A stretch of DNA of 64,000 nt, from NCBI GenBank assembly GCA_016169945.1, contig JADLSH010000387.1, positions 1,922,001 to 1,986,000 of the forward strand. The letters run 5' to 3'. This DNA comes from Trachythela sp. YZ-2020. Its lineage: Eukaryota > Cnidaria > Anthozoa > Malacalcyonacea > Clavulariidae. Shown here piece by piece: positions 31,634-42,499 of this stretch. The notes under the pieces were generated by a model that did not search any database, had not been told where the DNA came from, and saw only the letters and a program-made list of their open reading frames with translations. Both the position numbers and the translations under genes were made by a program. How positions within the stretch are numbered: position 1 is the first letter of the stretch; every line of letters begins with the position of its first letter.

Positions 31634-32515
31634 GGTATCTTCTTTCTTGTTCCAGCTTAGTCCAAGAAGTTTGGTCTCAGACGGTGTTGTTCCTAGACTC
31701 TCCTTTGCGTAGGTAGTTTATCCGTCTTCCTTCACATCGCTTTCTAGTTCGGCAGCGTTCGAATGCCATTTATGTAGCTTGAACTTACCTTCTCCCAGAA
31801 TTTTGACAGCATCTTCTTTGATTTCTCTTGTTCCTTCAACTGTGTCTCCCGCAATGTTTATATCGTCCACGTATGTCCCATCCTTAAGCTCTCGAACACA
31901 GACAGGATATTGTGAGTACTTCTCCAGATGAACATTCAATGTCCATCCAAGAATGAATGGACTCGGGTCCAGACCGAACGCGGTAAATTATTCTAAGTTA
32001 TTTATCCACAAGAACATTAATGCATCACGCTCGGTTCCTCTGATAACGATCTGAAGAAACACTTGCTTGATATCTCCAGTCAATAGCACAGGTTTAACTC
32101 GGTTTCGCAAGAGAATATCTAGTAATCGTTGAAGTGGAGGGCCGATCTCTAAACAGTCCTTCAGTGATGGACTATCTTCATTAACCTTCGCAGAGGCGTC
32201 GTAGACGATACGAACTTTCGTTGATTCGACTTGTTCCCGACCTACTGGTTTATGTGGAATATAATGTTCGTGCTTCCTCTCTGGTTCTGTCGGTGCGATT
32301 TCAACAATTCCTTGTTCCACTTGGTCTTCGATAATTTGGTGGTATGTCTCAAGCAAGGCGGGTTGTTTCTCCAGTCTCTTTAGTGATGACTGAAGTCTCG
32401 GTCGTGCAACATTTATGTTAGTGGGCAATTCGGGATGGCTCGCTTTCCATGGTAATGCGGTCTCGTATCAACTGTTCTCTAAACTCTTCAAATACTGTTG
32501 CTTGATCACCCTCAT
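31634..32515 (-). pseudogene. BEL/Pao reverse transcriptase
   Basis: Frame 31988-32428 has 'TKVRIVYDASAKVNEDSP', 'LTGDIKQVFLQI' and 'RDALMFLWINN', the RT palm first half. Frame 31718-31939 has 'GTYVDDINIAGDT', the catalytic YVDD. One frameshift and a stop separate them near 31985. To the right, codons run 'LDVLGLKDRHEGDQATV' before the palm (now at 33721-33780), with a frameshift at the 'ELPTN' linker. Confidence 0.88.
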
Positions 32516-33620
32516 CAGAGACGTAGCCAGGTTTTCCAATCAAGGGGGGCCGAAAACATTTTTGGGGGGGCCAACTCAAAAACGTAAATTATAACCAGCA
32601 TGCCCATTTTGTATGTGTCGACGGGGGGGGGAAGTTAAAAAAATTTTCCCGGAAAACTAACGTGCTCATTTGTTCCGACTTGTATTGTGTCCCGACTTTT
32701 TTTGTGCCGACTTGTATTGTTTTGTGCCGACTCAAATCTCGCTTCTGCCCACTAAATCTCCAAATACAATTCATGGGGGGGGGGGGTTAGACACCCCCCA
32801 AACCCCTCCTGGCTGAAATACGCCCAAATTCTCAAAACATCATGTAGTAAAAGTAAAATATAATATTTGCATGACGTATAGCGTGAGAAAATAATGGACT
32901 ATCTTCATTAACCTTCGCAGAGGCGTCGTAGACGATACGAACTTTCGTTGATTCCACTTGTTCCCGACCTACTGGTTTATGTGGAATATAATGTTCGTGC
33001 TTCCTCTCTGGTTCTGTCGGTGCTATTTCAACAATTCCTTGTTCCACTTGGTCTTCGATAATTTGGTGGTATGTCTCAAGCAAGGCGGGTTGTTTCTCCA
33101 GTCTCTTTAGTAATGACTGAAGTCTCGGTCGTGCAACATTTATGTTAGTGGGCAATTCGGGATGGCTCGCTTTCCATGGTAATGCGGTCTCGTATCAACT
33201 GTTCTCTAAACTCTTCAAATACTGTTGCTTGATCACCCTCATCAGAGACGTAGCCAGGTTTTCCAATCAAGGGGGGCCGAAAACATTTTTGGGGGGGCCA
33301 ACTCAAAAACGTAAATTATAACCAGCATAGCCATTTTGTATGTGTCGACGGGGGGGGAGGGGAAAGTTAAAAAAATTTTCCCGGAAAACTAACGTGCTCA
33401 TTTGTTCCGACTTGTATTGTGTCCCGACTTTTTTTGTGCCGACTTGTATTGTTTTGTGCCGACTCAAATCTCGCTTCTGCCCACTAAATCTCCAAATACA
33501 ATTCATGGGGGGGGGGTTAGACACCCCCCAAACCCCTCCTGGCTGAAATACGCCCAAATTCTCAAAACATCATGTAGTAAAAGTAAAATATAATATTTGC
33601 ATGACGTATAGCGTGAGAAA
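32167..33620. repeat. 727-bp tandem duplication (two copies)
   Basis: 32167-32893 and 32894-33620 are near-identical: part of BEL RT plus the left ~380 bp of a hAT-like MITE. Differences are a few indels in G-runs and single substitutions. The junction has only 1-2 bp of homology. The second RT copy (32832-33155) is therefore a duplicate, not a second element. Confidence 0.9.
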
Positions 33621-33720
33621 ATAATAAAAATATTTTGCTAGTCACAATTTTACCAAGGGGGGTCGAGAATTTCGCCAGAGGGGGCCCGGCCCCCGGGCCC
33701 CCCCTCTAGCTACGTCTCTG
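33243..33720. mobile_element. hAT-type MITE in BEL RT
   Basis: 478 bp with ends CAGAGACGTAGCCAGG and CTAGCTACGTCTCTG. An exact 8-bp target duplication ACCCTCAT at 33235-33242 and 33721-33728 supports hAT. BEL RT codons resume on both sides. It contains long G/C homopolymer runs and no real ORF. A partial copy (32516-32893) belongs to the tandem duplication. Confidence 0.9.
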
Positions 33721-33901
33721 ACCCTCATGTCGATCTTTGAGCCCCAAAACATCCAAGCTACACAGTTCCATGTAATCTTCATGTGCGCTTTTAATTAACA
33801 TCAAATAGGAGTGATTCATTTCCCGTCCCTGCGTCCCTTCTCGTTCTCTCAGCGACAGGCCTCCCCACATCCCACACTTTGGCTGGTGTGGTTGTTTTTA
33901 T

Positions 33902-34153
33902 TCATGAATAATCACTAGCACCGACTATCATGTGAACTGGCAACATCGGTTTCGAGTCTATTCCTATAAGTCGCGGGTTATGGTGGCTTTGAAAAGGGGT
34001 ATCTAAATCAACCCTCCCTGCGTTCGCGGGGTCAAGGCAATCATATCTAATCCCACCGACTTGTCGGGGTTCCTTCCTAGTAGCGCATCTTGGTTGCGAT
34101 TTTTGCATGTACGAAAGGTGCATATAACGAATTATTTGGATTTTGGAAAACAC
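33902..34153 (-). pseudogene. BEL/Pao protease-like remnant
   Basis: An 83-residue frame ends 'LPVHMIVGASDYS', similar to the 'h-LIGxDyy' end of BEL aspartic proteases, preceded by a degenerate stretch. The link to RT is frameshifted. The family call rests mainly on position. Confidence 0.5.
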
Positions 34154-34299
34154 ATTAAATTTTCAGGCAGTGAATATTTAATAGGCTTGGTTAATTCTAG
34201 GGAAACCTCGTATAGTATACTATTTGGATTGTACTTATGAGGTTGTTATGTTAATAAAAGGTTGTAAAGTTAATAAATAAAAATAAATAAATAAGTTCT

Positions 34300-34620
34300 A
34301 TTGACAGAGAATACAAATATTGCTCCAATTCTAGAATATTAGTAAACTTCATGACAACAGCAGTACCATCAGTTAGGATCAGGCCTGCAACTTAAGTCTC
34401 TGGCATGTGAGTCAAATAGAAAGAATCCATTTGCTTTATTAAAGCCATCATATTGCCTTCTAATATTAAAATAGCATAACTATCATTCAAAAAAATATTC
34501 AAAAGTGCTGTATGAATATCATAGTAGTGAGACTCAATTTCCCGGTCAGTTATAACAAGCCCTTGAAGCTCTTTTCCATAAGTCATAAACCAAATTTTGT
34601 TTTTTTGAGTGTGCTAAAAT
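34300..34620 (-). pseudogene. Fragment of a 'DSHARD' cysteine-peptidase-like TE protein
   Basis: Minus frames read 'HYYDIHTALLNIFLNDSYAI', 'LILEGNMMALIKQ', then, after a frameshift near 34405, 'LFDSHARD' and 'GTAVVMKFTNILELE'. The combination (hxLEGxMMAlhK...YLFDSHARD...NGTAVVM-F) is what I recall from OTU/peptidase-C76-like proteins carried by metazoan transposons such as Helitron-type elements. The family name is from memory and the host element is not identifiable. Confidence 0.45.
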
Positions 34621-34699
34621 CCCACTTTTGTCTTATATTCCATTCGAAAATCCCATCTCTTGATCACTGTTGAGGAACTCTCGTCCCTGGCGAAACCTC

Positions 34700-35410
34700 G
34701 CCTAGCTTGCTTTATATTTCTTTCAGCCAGTGAAACCTCACTCAACTGTTGATGAGCTCTCGTCCCTGGCGAAAGCCCACCCACACCCACACCAATTTCG
34801 AGCCACTCGAGTTGTGGAAAGTTAATGCCAAGCGAAATAAACCACTCAAAAATAAAGCGACTGCTTCGCAGGCTATAACCAACTCGGTGAACATGCTCTG
34901 CGGTAACATTCCAAACATTCCTGTAAATGCAGTCAGAGATGACAACGACTTTTACACATGCACTTTATGCAATAGACCTCTTATCGATATTGGAATGCAC
35001 TTTGTGATGAACTGCCATTCTGTTGCTCATGAACGAGAGGAAATGCTCCAAAAAGTCCAATACCTCCTCGACGTTAGGCACAGCGCAATATTATTCGCCA
35101 TGGATGATGACGACTTATATAGGACACTCTTAAGTGGTAAAGTTTCTGCACTAAGAAACCATGACAAACTATATTCCGACAAGCTGCCTATTATAACTAG
35201 TATGGGCATTATCAAGATAATCCAGAGCGTCGGACTCCTAATGACAGAACCATAATCTAAATATTGCACAAACTAAAGAGTGCAAGACTAATGTTCGATA
35301 TTCTATTTTAAACTTTTTACTCTTAGATTACTAATTTTGTATATAGTAATCTATTCAGCAATGCTCGCCTCATCTGTTCAGTTGAATTAAGGTATTGGGC
35401 TGAAAATATT
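34700..35410 (+). mobile_element. LINE 3' fragment
   Basis: The frame 34749-35255 encodes an ORF2 C terminus with the zinc pattern 'CTLCNRPLIDIGMHFVMNC' (C-x2-C-x8-H-x4-C) and downstream helices. A stop is followed by ~150 bp of 3' UTR ending near 'ggtattgggctgaaaa'. 5' truncated. Plus strand. Confidence 0.65.
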
Positions 35411-35492
35411 GGTCAACCACCTTCTTCTCAGTTGCTCACCCCGCCCTACCCACCTATTCTATCCTTCCCTTTCTTCCAATCCTACTCCTTAT

Positions 35493-35585
35493 TCCCATAC
35501 CTCATCCCATACCTCATCCCATACCTCATCCCATACCTCATCCCATACCTCATCCCATACCTCATCCCAAACCTCACCCCAAACC
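35493..35585. repeat. 12-bp tandem repeat (CCATACCTCATC)
   Basis: Seven to eight nearly exact units, the last ones diverged to CCAAACCTCACC. The overlapping 'SHTSSHTS' reading frame is a by-product. Confidence 0.9.
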
Positions 35586-36857
35586 TTAAATATATCCTGT
35601 CATTTAAGAAAGAGGCATCATATATGGCATAAGCGAGGCTTGGTCGGTTCGGTAAGTGACAAATCGCACTTTACTAATCAGCGTTTTCCCCAGTATACAA
35701 GCGATCGAATAAAGCAAAATAAACTGATGGCTGAGACGATCGGTTATTCCAACCAATTTTGGCGTGGTCGAAGGCGTTTGTAATATTGGCCATTAAATAC
35801 TCCCGTACAATGTAGAAAAATGTGGAAAGATGGATACTTTTCTCTTATCCACTGTAGCACCTATTCCTCTCGTGCTGTTAGATGTTCACCCACGATCTCT
35901 ACCCACTGTTCATGATGATTATACATTTCGCTTGCGTGAAAAGAAGCAGAATCTTGAAATAACAAAGTGGATTACTCAACTCATCCCTTTGAAGCATTTC
36001 ATTCAGCTGTTCCCGACTCGGGCTGACGGCCATCCCTCCACCAACGGCAGCAGAACTCCCCAGGCCATTGACTCAATGAGTCCCGCGTTCGGATTGTTTA
36101 GCTGCTTCCACTACGTTGGCATGAAAATCAGAATCATACTCCCATGCCCACATTGGACACTTGTCCCGGGCCTATGTGTGGGGAGAACAACCAAACCACC
36201 GTCAGTAGAGGGGCGACCGTCCTGACCCAGTAAATTAACCGGGGAAAGTTTGGGTGAAGGAGCTTTCTTTTTCAGGACTGTCACTCTCCACAAGGTGATT
36301 TTGCCGCACCGTAATTGCAATGAATATGGAAATCGAGGGGAAGCTGCACCTGCCCTGCGGCTAAGCTTCATGCCATATCAATGGACGCTCTCATACATTT
36401 TGCGAATACGACGATATCAATCGCTACTCGTGGCGACCGGACAACAACACGAAGACGAAGAACTGAAAATGACTGCCTAGTGCCTGGTACAAAGAAATGC
36501 GGCTAAGTCGAGCAAACTTTATTTCCCCAGTGAGCGGCGCTGCCCATACTCATGTACATTTGGATATAGGGGAAAGCAGGTGATAATCTGGCCACTTTCG
36601 CACAATGTATATACAGTATCTATAATTGTTCTCGTATTTCCTTTAGCAAATACACTATATCAAGGAGGGATAGATTTTCTATACAAACGCTGACCTGATT
36701 TAGCATGATGTCATCTGTAATAAATTAGTCCGCCGACAATAGAATCCATCCAAGAAAATAATCTCTTAAATATCGACATCACTTGATGACCCTAAAATGC
36801 TTCACTTCTATACATAGCTACTCAGGCATGCCTCATCACCATAATTTGATAGTCCTA
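35586..36857. other. Unassigned stretch
   Basis: ORFs at 35830-36225 (+) and 36111-36371 (-) overlap on opposite strands and match nothing I recognise. Base composition is higher in GC at 36000-36250. No RNA gene seen. Confidence 0.35.
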
Positions 36858-36859
36858 TA

Positions 36860-37197
36860 CAGGGTGTCCCAAAAAAAAGTGACACTATAGAAATTATCCT
36901 ATTGTTATAATTTGAATGCCTGAGCACTATGCTAAACCCACAAGTGCATAAACTTCTGCTTCTGGAATTTAAAATAACTCCTATTACCATAAAAATCAAA
37001 TTACATGTAAATCATACGATCAGTTGGAGTAACAACAATGGTTCAATTGACTACAGAGCAACGAGTATTTGTTGTAACACAATTTACCCTAATACCGAAT
37101 TTCATTAAATTCCCAGGTGTGTAATCACGCGCGTTTAAGAGCGGTTTAAGAACAATGAGATAATTTCTATAGTGTCACTTTTTTTTGGGACACCCTG
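36860..37197. mobile_element. Tc1/mariner-type MITE retaining a transposase start
   Basis: 338 bp with ~40-bp perfect arms beginning CAGGGTGTCCCAAAAAAAAG, flanked by TA (36858-36859, 37198-37199). Inside, an ATG at 37038 opens 'MVQLTTEQRVFVVTQF', resembling the N terminus of some mariner-like transposases ('MVxLTxEQRxFVV'). It therefore looks like an internal-deletion derivative of an autonomous element. Confidence 0.85.
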
Positions 37198-37444
37198 TAT
37201 GTTGGTTACTAACTCCGTATGACTGAACCGTAACCAAACGACTCTTAATGAAGTTTTACTGTTTTATTATCACATGTCAGTTTATAGACCATCAATATCA
37301 CACTAGGAAATATAAAACTGTGGTAATGTGATGTTGTATACTGTCAATATCTCAATTCACTCAAGCCCAAGGAACACTTACTAACGACCCGTAATGTTGT
37401 ATTAATTATTCATTGACAATTATCTTACAACAATACAAGTTTTA

Positions 37445-38153
37445 AGCCCGGCGCACACTAGTGCAAGTTGTACGCACAGATGTCATTCGTGACCAATTAC
37501 GTGCGACGAAAATCCTAGTGTGCGGGGAAAATATACAGGATTTTTGTCACTCGTGTCGTGAACAACAAATATCAAACGTGTTTGATATTTTCTGTCATTC
37601 GTGACAAAAATTCCTCGCAGCAAAGAATGTATGTTTAGCATTATATATAGTGGTTTATTGCAATTGCATTCAGCGAGCTAGTCGGTGGCGTAGTGGTTTA
37701 GGGCGTGCGCTGGCTACAGTTTCTTAGAGCGGCTGTTCAAGCCCGGTCAATAAACTTTTTCTCACTTAAATGATTTTTCTTTCAAATAATTTTTTCCGAC
37801 TTGTTTTAACCGCAAAATTCCATTTCAGACATTTCTGGTTAGGGTTAGGTTAAGGGTTGGAGGTGGGAAAGGTTTATTTTATAAGTATTTGACTTAACTA
37901 TAGTCAGGCAAATGCCCGCCGCAATTCCTATCGCTAGCTGCAAGTGTTTGTTCACTATCCGCCATGTTGTTTTGGGAAATAACACGCATGCGCACTTCTT
38001 TGCTGCGAGGAATTTTTGTCACGAATGACAGAAAATATCAAACACGTTTGATATTTGTTGTTCGTGACAAAAATCCTGTATATTTTTTTCGTCGCACGTA
38101 ATTGGTCACGAATGACATCTGTGCGTACAACTTGCACTAGTGTGCGCCGGGCT
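37445..38153. mobile_element. 709-bp foldback element, TTA duplication (PIF/Harbinger-like)
   Basis: Arms of ~185 bp, ends AGCCCGGCGCACACTAGTGC and GCACTAGTGTGCGCCGGGCT, with TTA on both sides (37442-37444 and 38154-38156). The loop holds a tRNA-like segment (37685-37755) with box A 'GGTGGCGTAGTGG' and box B 'TGTTCAAGCCC', probably a SINE remnant. No transposase. Confidence 0.85.
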
Positions 38154-38156
38154 TTA

Positions 38157-38515
38157 GAATCAATTATCAGCTAGGTCATCAAGCCCGGTCATATACAAGT
38201 TCCAATCTTATGGAATTGAGTACAGTGTAACATATGAAAGCACCGTACTAACACCATATTTTCAGAGAGCTCTGTTAATCTCTTGCGACACAATCATTAT
38301 CCATTGTGGTAGCAGTCCAAGATATCCACTCCAATATATTTGGCGGGGAACTAGCTACATAATTTATATATGTCGCCTGCTCTGGTAGCTATAGGAGTAA
38401 GGTCTCGCATTTCACGCCATCCTGTACTGATTTGCAGGGCACTGTCATTTCAGACATCTATACAGTCAACATGTAAATCCAACTGAACAGCTCAGGTCTT
38501 CCGCGACCTAGCCTT
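38157..38515. other. Unassigned stretch before the satellite
   Basis: No gene or clear repeat. It contains a partial echo of the foldback end ('atcaagcccggtcatatac'). Confidence 0.35.
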
Positions 38516-38516
38516 C

Positions 38517-39525
38517 TTCCTGACGGGGCACTGACTACAACAACTTTATCACTAATTATTTGCAGCACTTCAAACCTCCCGTATCATATCTATATTCACG
38601 GGGCACTGAATACAACAACTTTTATCACGAATCACTTGTAGCAGTTCAAGCCTCCCGTATCCTCATATCTAAGCACAGGGCACTGACTACAACAACTTCT
38701 TCATCAATCACTTGTAGCAGTTCAAGCCTCCCGTATCATCATATATATTCACGGGGCACTGACTACAAAATTTTATCGCCAATCAATTGTAGCAGTTCAA
38801 GCCTCCGTATCATCATGACTATTTACGGGGCATTGACTACAACAACTTTTATCACCAATCAATTGTAGCAGTTCAAGCCTCCCGTATTATCGTATCTATT
38901 ATATTCACGGGGCACTGACTACAGCAACTTTTATCACCAATCACTTGTATAGCAGTTCAATCCTCCCGTATCCTCATATCTAAGTACGGGGCACTGACTA
39001 CAACAACTTTTGTCACGGATCATTTGTAGCAGTTCAAGCCTCCCGTATCATCATAACTATGCACGGGGCACTGACTACAACAACTTCTTCACCAATCACT
39101 TGTAGCAGTTCAAGCCTCCCGTATCATCATATCTATTCACGGGGCACTGACTACAAAATTTTATCGCCAATCAATTGTAGTAGTTCAAGCCTCCCGTATC
39201 ATCATGACTATTTACGGGGCACTGACTACAACAACTTTTATCACCAATCACTTGTAGCAGTTCAAGCCTCCCGTATCATCATAACTATTCACAAATCACT
39301 TGTAGCAGTTCAAGCCTTCCGTATCATCATATCTATTCACGGGGCACTGACTACAAAATTTTATCGCCAATCAATTGTAGTAGTTCAAGCCTCCCGTATC
39401 ATCATATCTATTCACGGGGCACTGACTACAGCAACTTTTTTCACCAATCACTTGTATAGCAGTTCAAGCCTCCCGTATTATCATAACTATTCACGGGACA
39501 CTGACTACAACAAAAAAATTTTTGC
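38517..39525 (+). repeat. ~77-bp satellite, ~14 copies, 388-bp higher order
   Basis: Units contain 'ggggcactgactaca', 'atcacttgtagcagttcaag' and 'cctcccgtatcatcat'. Unit starts (GGGGCAC) fall at 38525, 38600, 38677, 38753, 38827, 38909, 38988, 39065, 39141, 39215, 39341, 39416. Variant units with 'acaaaattttatcgcc' recur at 38753, 39141 and 39341. Units 38677 and 39065, and 38753 and 39141, pair at 388 bp. Thr/Ser-rich ORFs here are artefacts. Confidence 0.92.
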
Positions 39526-40600
39526 AAGTCAAATAGCCCAAAACAATTTTACACCATGCCTCATTTCAATACCAGACATGGATGATTAACAATACATCTA
39601 TACACATTCAATTGTGCCAAACAACTCAAGTCATTCGTCGCATAATACACGGAGCGCTGTTATCAATCATATCTTTGCCTGTATATAACAATTGCATGAT
39701 CATTCATAGCAGCAGCATATCAGCCTGCATTCCTACCCACGGGATCTTGAGACAATCTATGCAACATGTAATTAAGCCTTTAAACAACATAAAATGACAA
39801 ACTCCCGCCGTTTCGTCAAGTAAACTTGATTAGATTATAGTCAAATTAGAATTAGAGTAATCAAAGATTGATGTGAAACCACGTTCCTTACATTCAATAG
39901 CTGTATACTTTACAAGCAGTCACTGTCTTGTCGGTCACCATGATGGCGACGAGGTTGAACAATGTGCGAATTACAAAGCGGTAAATGAACCTCAGGGTTT
40001 CAAATTGTACAGGGTTCTCCCCTGCGTAGCCCCGCTGATATTTTACGCAAAGTCAAAGAACTACAATTATGAAGCGACATATCTTTTAAAACCTTTCCTA
40101 ACCACCTAATCAGACGTACATACGGAGAATAGCCACGTACTAAACTTATAATACGTTGTACATAGCAAGATTAGATTAAAGAAGTAAACCCGTATAGATT
40201 ATAGTGTAAAACATTCACGAAATAACAATCCCTAAAGCTATACAACAGTAGAAATATTTTATACCCCGTCGTGTGGCTGCATTTGCGACTCTGCTTCGCC
40301 GTTTTGGTGTAGTACGTGATCATCCTTATGTTCTGACCGTTCGCCACCTGGTGGCGGTGACGCTGCTGGTGTTGGTTGAATAAGACGTAGTCGCTTCTCG
40401 TCTGCCATAACTCTGGAAATTCGTACGGTTCGGATCTTTGTTTTCTCTTTCGGTCCTTCTGGTGTCGGCCGACGGAATTCACACTAAATGGTGCAATTCT
40501 CGCTAGGTGTGGTCCTTTAAATACCATGTATATACCATGTGATACATAATCTACATATATATGACCTAATTATGCCTTAATCTCATTTACATATGATTAC
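39526..40600. other. Unassigned stretch
   Basis: The ORF 40171-40527 (-) is basic and matches nothing I know. No RNA gene. The satellite's last unit decays into this region. Confidence 0.35.
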
Positions 40601-40674
40601 GAGCATTTCGAATAGTGGTGAGTATCCCCGCCTGTTATACGCTGGAGACCGGGGTTCGATTCCACGCCGTGCAG
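40601..40674 (+). pseudogene. Degenerate tRNA-Asp
   Basis: Positions 11 onward are recognisable (AATAGTGGTGAGTATCCCCGC). The 5' acceptor half and the 3' acceptor half (CACGCCGTGCAG) no longer pair, and the anticodon loop is altered (CCTGTTATAC). First unit of the plus-strand array. Confidence 0.75.
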
Positions 40675-41418
40675 AAATGCACTCTTTTTTACTTCCACTC
40701 TCTTTTTCTCTTTTAAATTTTAAGACGCGACTTGTCTCACGCTAAGAATAATTTATATAATCTTTATTCGAATTAAGCTGTATTTTACAGATTCTCTATT
40801 GCGAGGAAAAACTAGCCTCGTCTGTAGGCTACATTTAGCCTCTGCTAAACAGCGAAATTACATAATAGCTGTAATTGGTAAACAGGGAAATCACATAATA
40901 TTTAGCTCCAATGAAACTTTGCCACTCAATGTTCGCCAATTTCCTCTCATAATCCCTTATTATCATCCGGCTACTCAGCGCACTATTGTAAAATTCCGCC
41001 TTTAGCCACAGAAGTGTCTGCAACAAGACGCTTGGAATAGGCAAAATAATGTTCAATTGCACGCGGCAAGTATATATCAAAATCTTGATCCGAGTACTTT
41101 CCAAGTCCGTTTGAGCAGATTTGCAAAAAAGCTGTGGGTATGTGGGTACCACCCGTGAGGAAGGTTGACTGGCACTGGAAGGTTGAAAGTGAAACACTAA
41201 ATAAGACATTGCAAAGCCTGCAGGCAAAGGACAATGTAGTAGCAACAGTCGGTACACAGTCGCAAAAGCAGTACTGAAATACCAACTGGCAAATCTACCC
41301 AGGCAAAAGCTTGAATGTCGAAAAATTTCCATTTATTTTGAAGGAGGTTGGAAAAACCCAAAATCCTACCGGAGAGGGTTGAAAACGTTTTGCAACAGTA
41401 GGTCTTGTCCTAAAGAAA
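40675..41418 (+). repeat. tRNA-Asp array spacer
   Basis: Same spacer as 44452-45081: downstream flank (aatttatataatctttatt), middle block with 'gatccgag..ctttccaag' and 'gcctgcaggcaaaggac', and the lead into the next relic. Confidence 0.7.
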
Positions 41419-41457
41419 CCCTCGGTCGTATAGTGGTGAGTATCCCCGTCGGGGAAG
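41419..41457 (+). pseudogene. Internally deleted tRNA-Asp relic
   Basis: A 39-nt sequence joins tRNA positions 1-30 directly to the 3' acceptor strand (CCCCGTCGGGGAAG). The anticodon and T loops are missing. Same deletion class as 45082, 57587 and 61280. Confidence 0.8.
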
Positions 41458-41712
41458 ATAACACTGTTTTTTTGTGTCTCACTTTTGGGGCATGTCAAAC
41501 TTATTGTTTTTAAGATACAATTTCATTTTTCTGAAAAATCTTAAATCGAAAAACAAAGTAGCGAGCAGCATTGATAATTGGTCAACTACTTCAACATAAG
41601 TTCGTTAAAAGACGTTATTGCATCGTAACACTATATATCTATTTTCATAACTAAACCACTCCACTGAATGAAATTTATGCCCTCATTAACGTTCGACCTT
41701 GACCTTCAGTAA

Positions 41713-41784
41713 TCCTCGGTAGTATAGTGGTAAGTATCCCCGCCTGTCACGCGGGAGACCGGGGTTCGATTCCCCGCCGGGGAG
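41713..41784 (+). tRNA. tRNA-Asp-GTC: tRNA-Asp (GTC), one D-loop change
   Basis: 72 nt, anticodon GTC, identical to the consensus copy except G20 to A in the D loop. All stems pair. A TTTT terminator lies ~9 nt downstream. Probably functional, although the change abuts box A. Confidence 0.88.
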
Positions 41785-41865
41785 GCATGTTCTTTTCGAC
41801 GTCCACTAATTGTTCTGTCTAAATTTCAAGACGCAACCTGTCTCACGCTAAGAATAATTTATATT

Positions 41866-42067
41866 ATTATATACACAAGCTCTGGATATGAGGTATTCTG
41901 CAATCTGATTGGTTCTCTACTAACAGGAAATTAGCTCATATCCTGCTAGTAGAGAAAAGTAGAAATGGCTGGCAGATTTGGACAATTAAATGAAGAGGAA
42001 ATTCAAGTTTTACATGAAAAAAGTACGCCAAAATGTTCTGTTCATATCCAGAGCTTGTGTATATAAT
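41866..42067 (+). mobile_element. Foldback element with a protein-coding start
   Basis: Arms ATTATATACACAAGCTCTGG and CCAGAGCTTGTGTATATAAT are inverted copies (extending to 'atatga'). Between them an ATG at 41965 opens 'MAGRFGQLNEEEIQVLHEK', which resembles the N terminus of a tyrosine-recombinase-like TE protein family common in marine invertebrates ('MAxRFxxLxEEDIxxLxxxK'). It is cut off by the right arm. Confidence 0.6.
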
Positions 42068-42147
42068 CCCCGAGCCGGCGCGAAGCGCCGTGCGAGGGTA
42101 CTAATTCCGCTCGGATATTCACACCCGGGTATGTGAGAACATAGCGG

Positions 42148-42499
42148 CACAGAGTAGAGATCATACAGAGGTGGAACGGGCCGTCGTAAACACTTGGGAG
42201 ACTTACGTTTTCGCGTACCCACCTGATTTCAGGCGGCCGGGCAAAAAATGATCAACTGCGCATTCTCGGCAAGTTCCCCCCATTCCAAGTTCCCAACATT
42301 CGCCAAGTTTCCAACATTTTCGGCTCTTTAAAGTTTCACAATCTTAAGGTCTTTTGCATTTTTACACACTTCTAAAAGGTAAACTGCAGTTAAAAGCGAG
42401 CCGCCATCTGAATCGTGCACTTTAACTGCGCATGCTCGGCAAGCGTCTGAAGCATAAGTGGGTACACCCGTTACACCTCTGTATGATCTCTACTCTGTG
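42148..42499. mobile_element. MITE, CACAGAGTAGAGATC ends
   Basis: 352 bp, with 26-bp arms CACAGAGTAGAGATCATACA... inverted at the right. The ends resemble those of the MITE at 11559-12065 (CAGAGT...). The target duplication is unclear. The sequence 42570-42650 after it again resembles the interior of the 11559 element. Confidence 0.75.

Larger units (their letters stand above)
28213..34153 (-). mobile_element. BEL/Pao retrotransposon with one LTR, multiply interrupted
   Basis: Minus strand. The pol order on the sense strand is protease (34153 leftward), RT, RNase H, integrase, C-terminal tail, then polypurine tract and 3' LTR. The 5' LTR and gag are absent. It is broken by a hAT-like MITE with a 727-bp tandem duplication in RT, a LINE near the integrase C terminus, and several frameshifts. 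Confidence 0.9.

Noticed and set aside
32832..33155. Second BEL/Pao element
   Set aside because: It is the tandem duplicate of 32167-32428, not an independent insertion.
33303..33593. ORFs on both strands in the hAT-type MITE
   Set aside because: They repeat in the duplicated copy and run through homopolymers; no protein match.
35830..36225. 131-residue ORF
   Set aside because: No recognisable motif and an overlapping ORF on the other strand; probably chance.
38517..39525. CRISPR-like array
   Set aside because: Units are contiguous ~77-bp satellites without unique spacers, in a metazoan genome.
38560..39589. Thr/Ser-rich ORFs as genes
   Set aside because: They are the satellite read in one frame; no start context or family match.
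40171..40527. 118-residue basic ORF (minus)
   Set aside because: No family features, no splice context; may be chance in AT-rich DNA.
40835..41498. Conserved spacer ORFs as a gene family
   Set aside because: The frames recur only because the spacer is duplicated; frames differ between copies and lack constraint.
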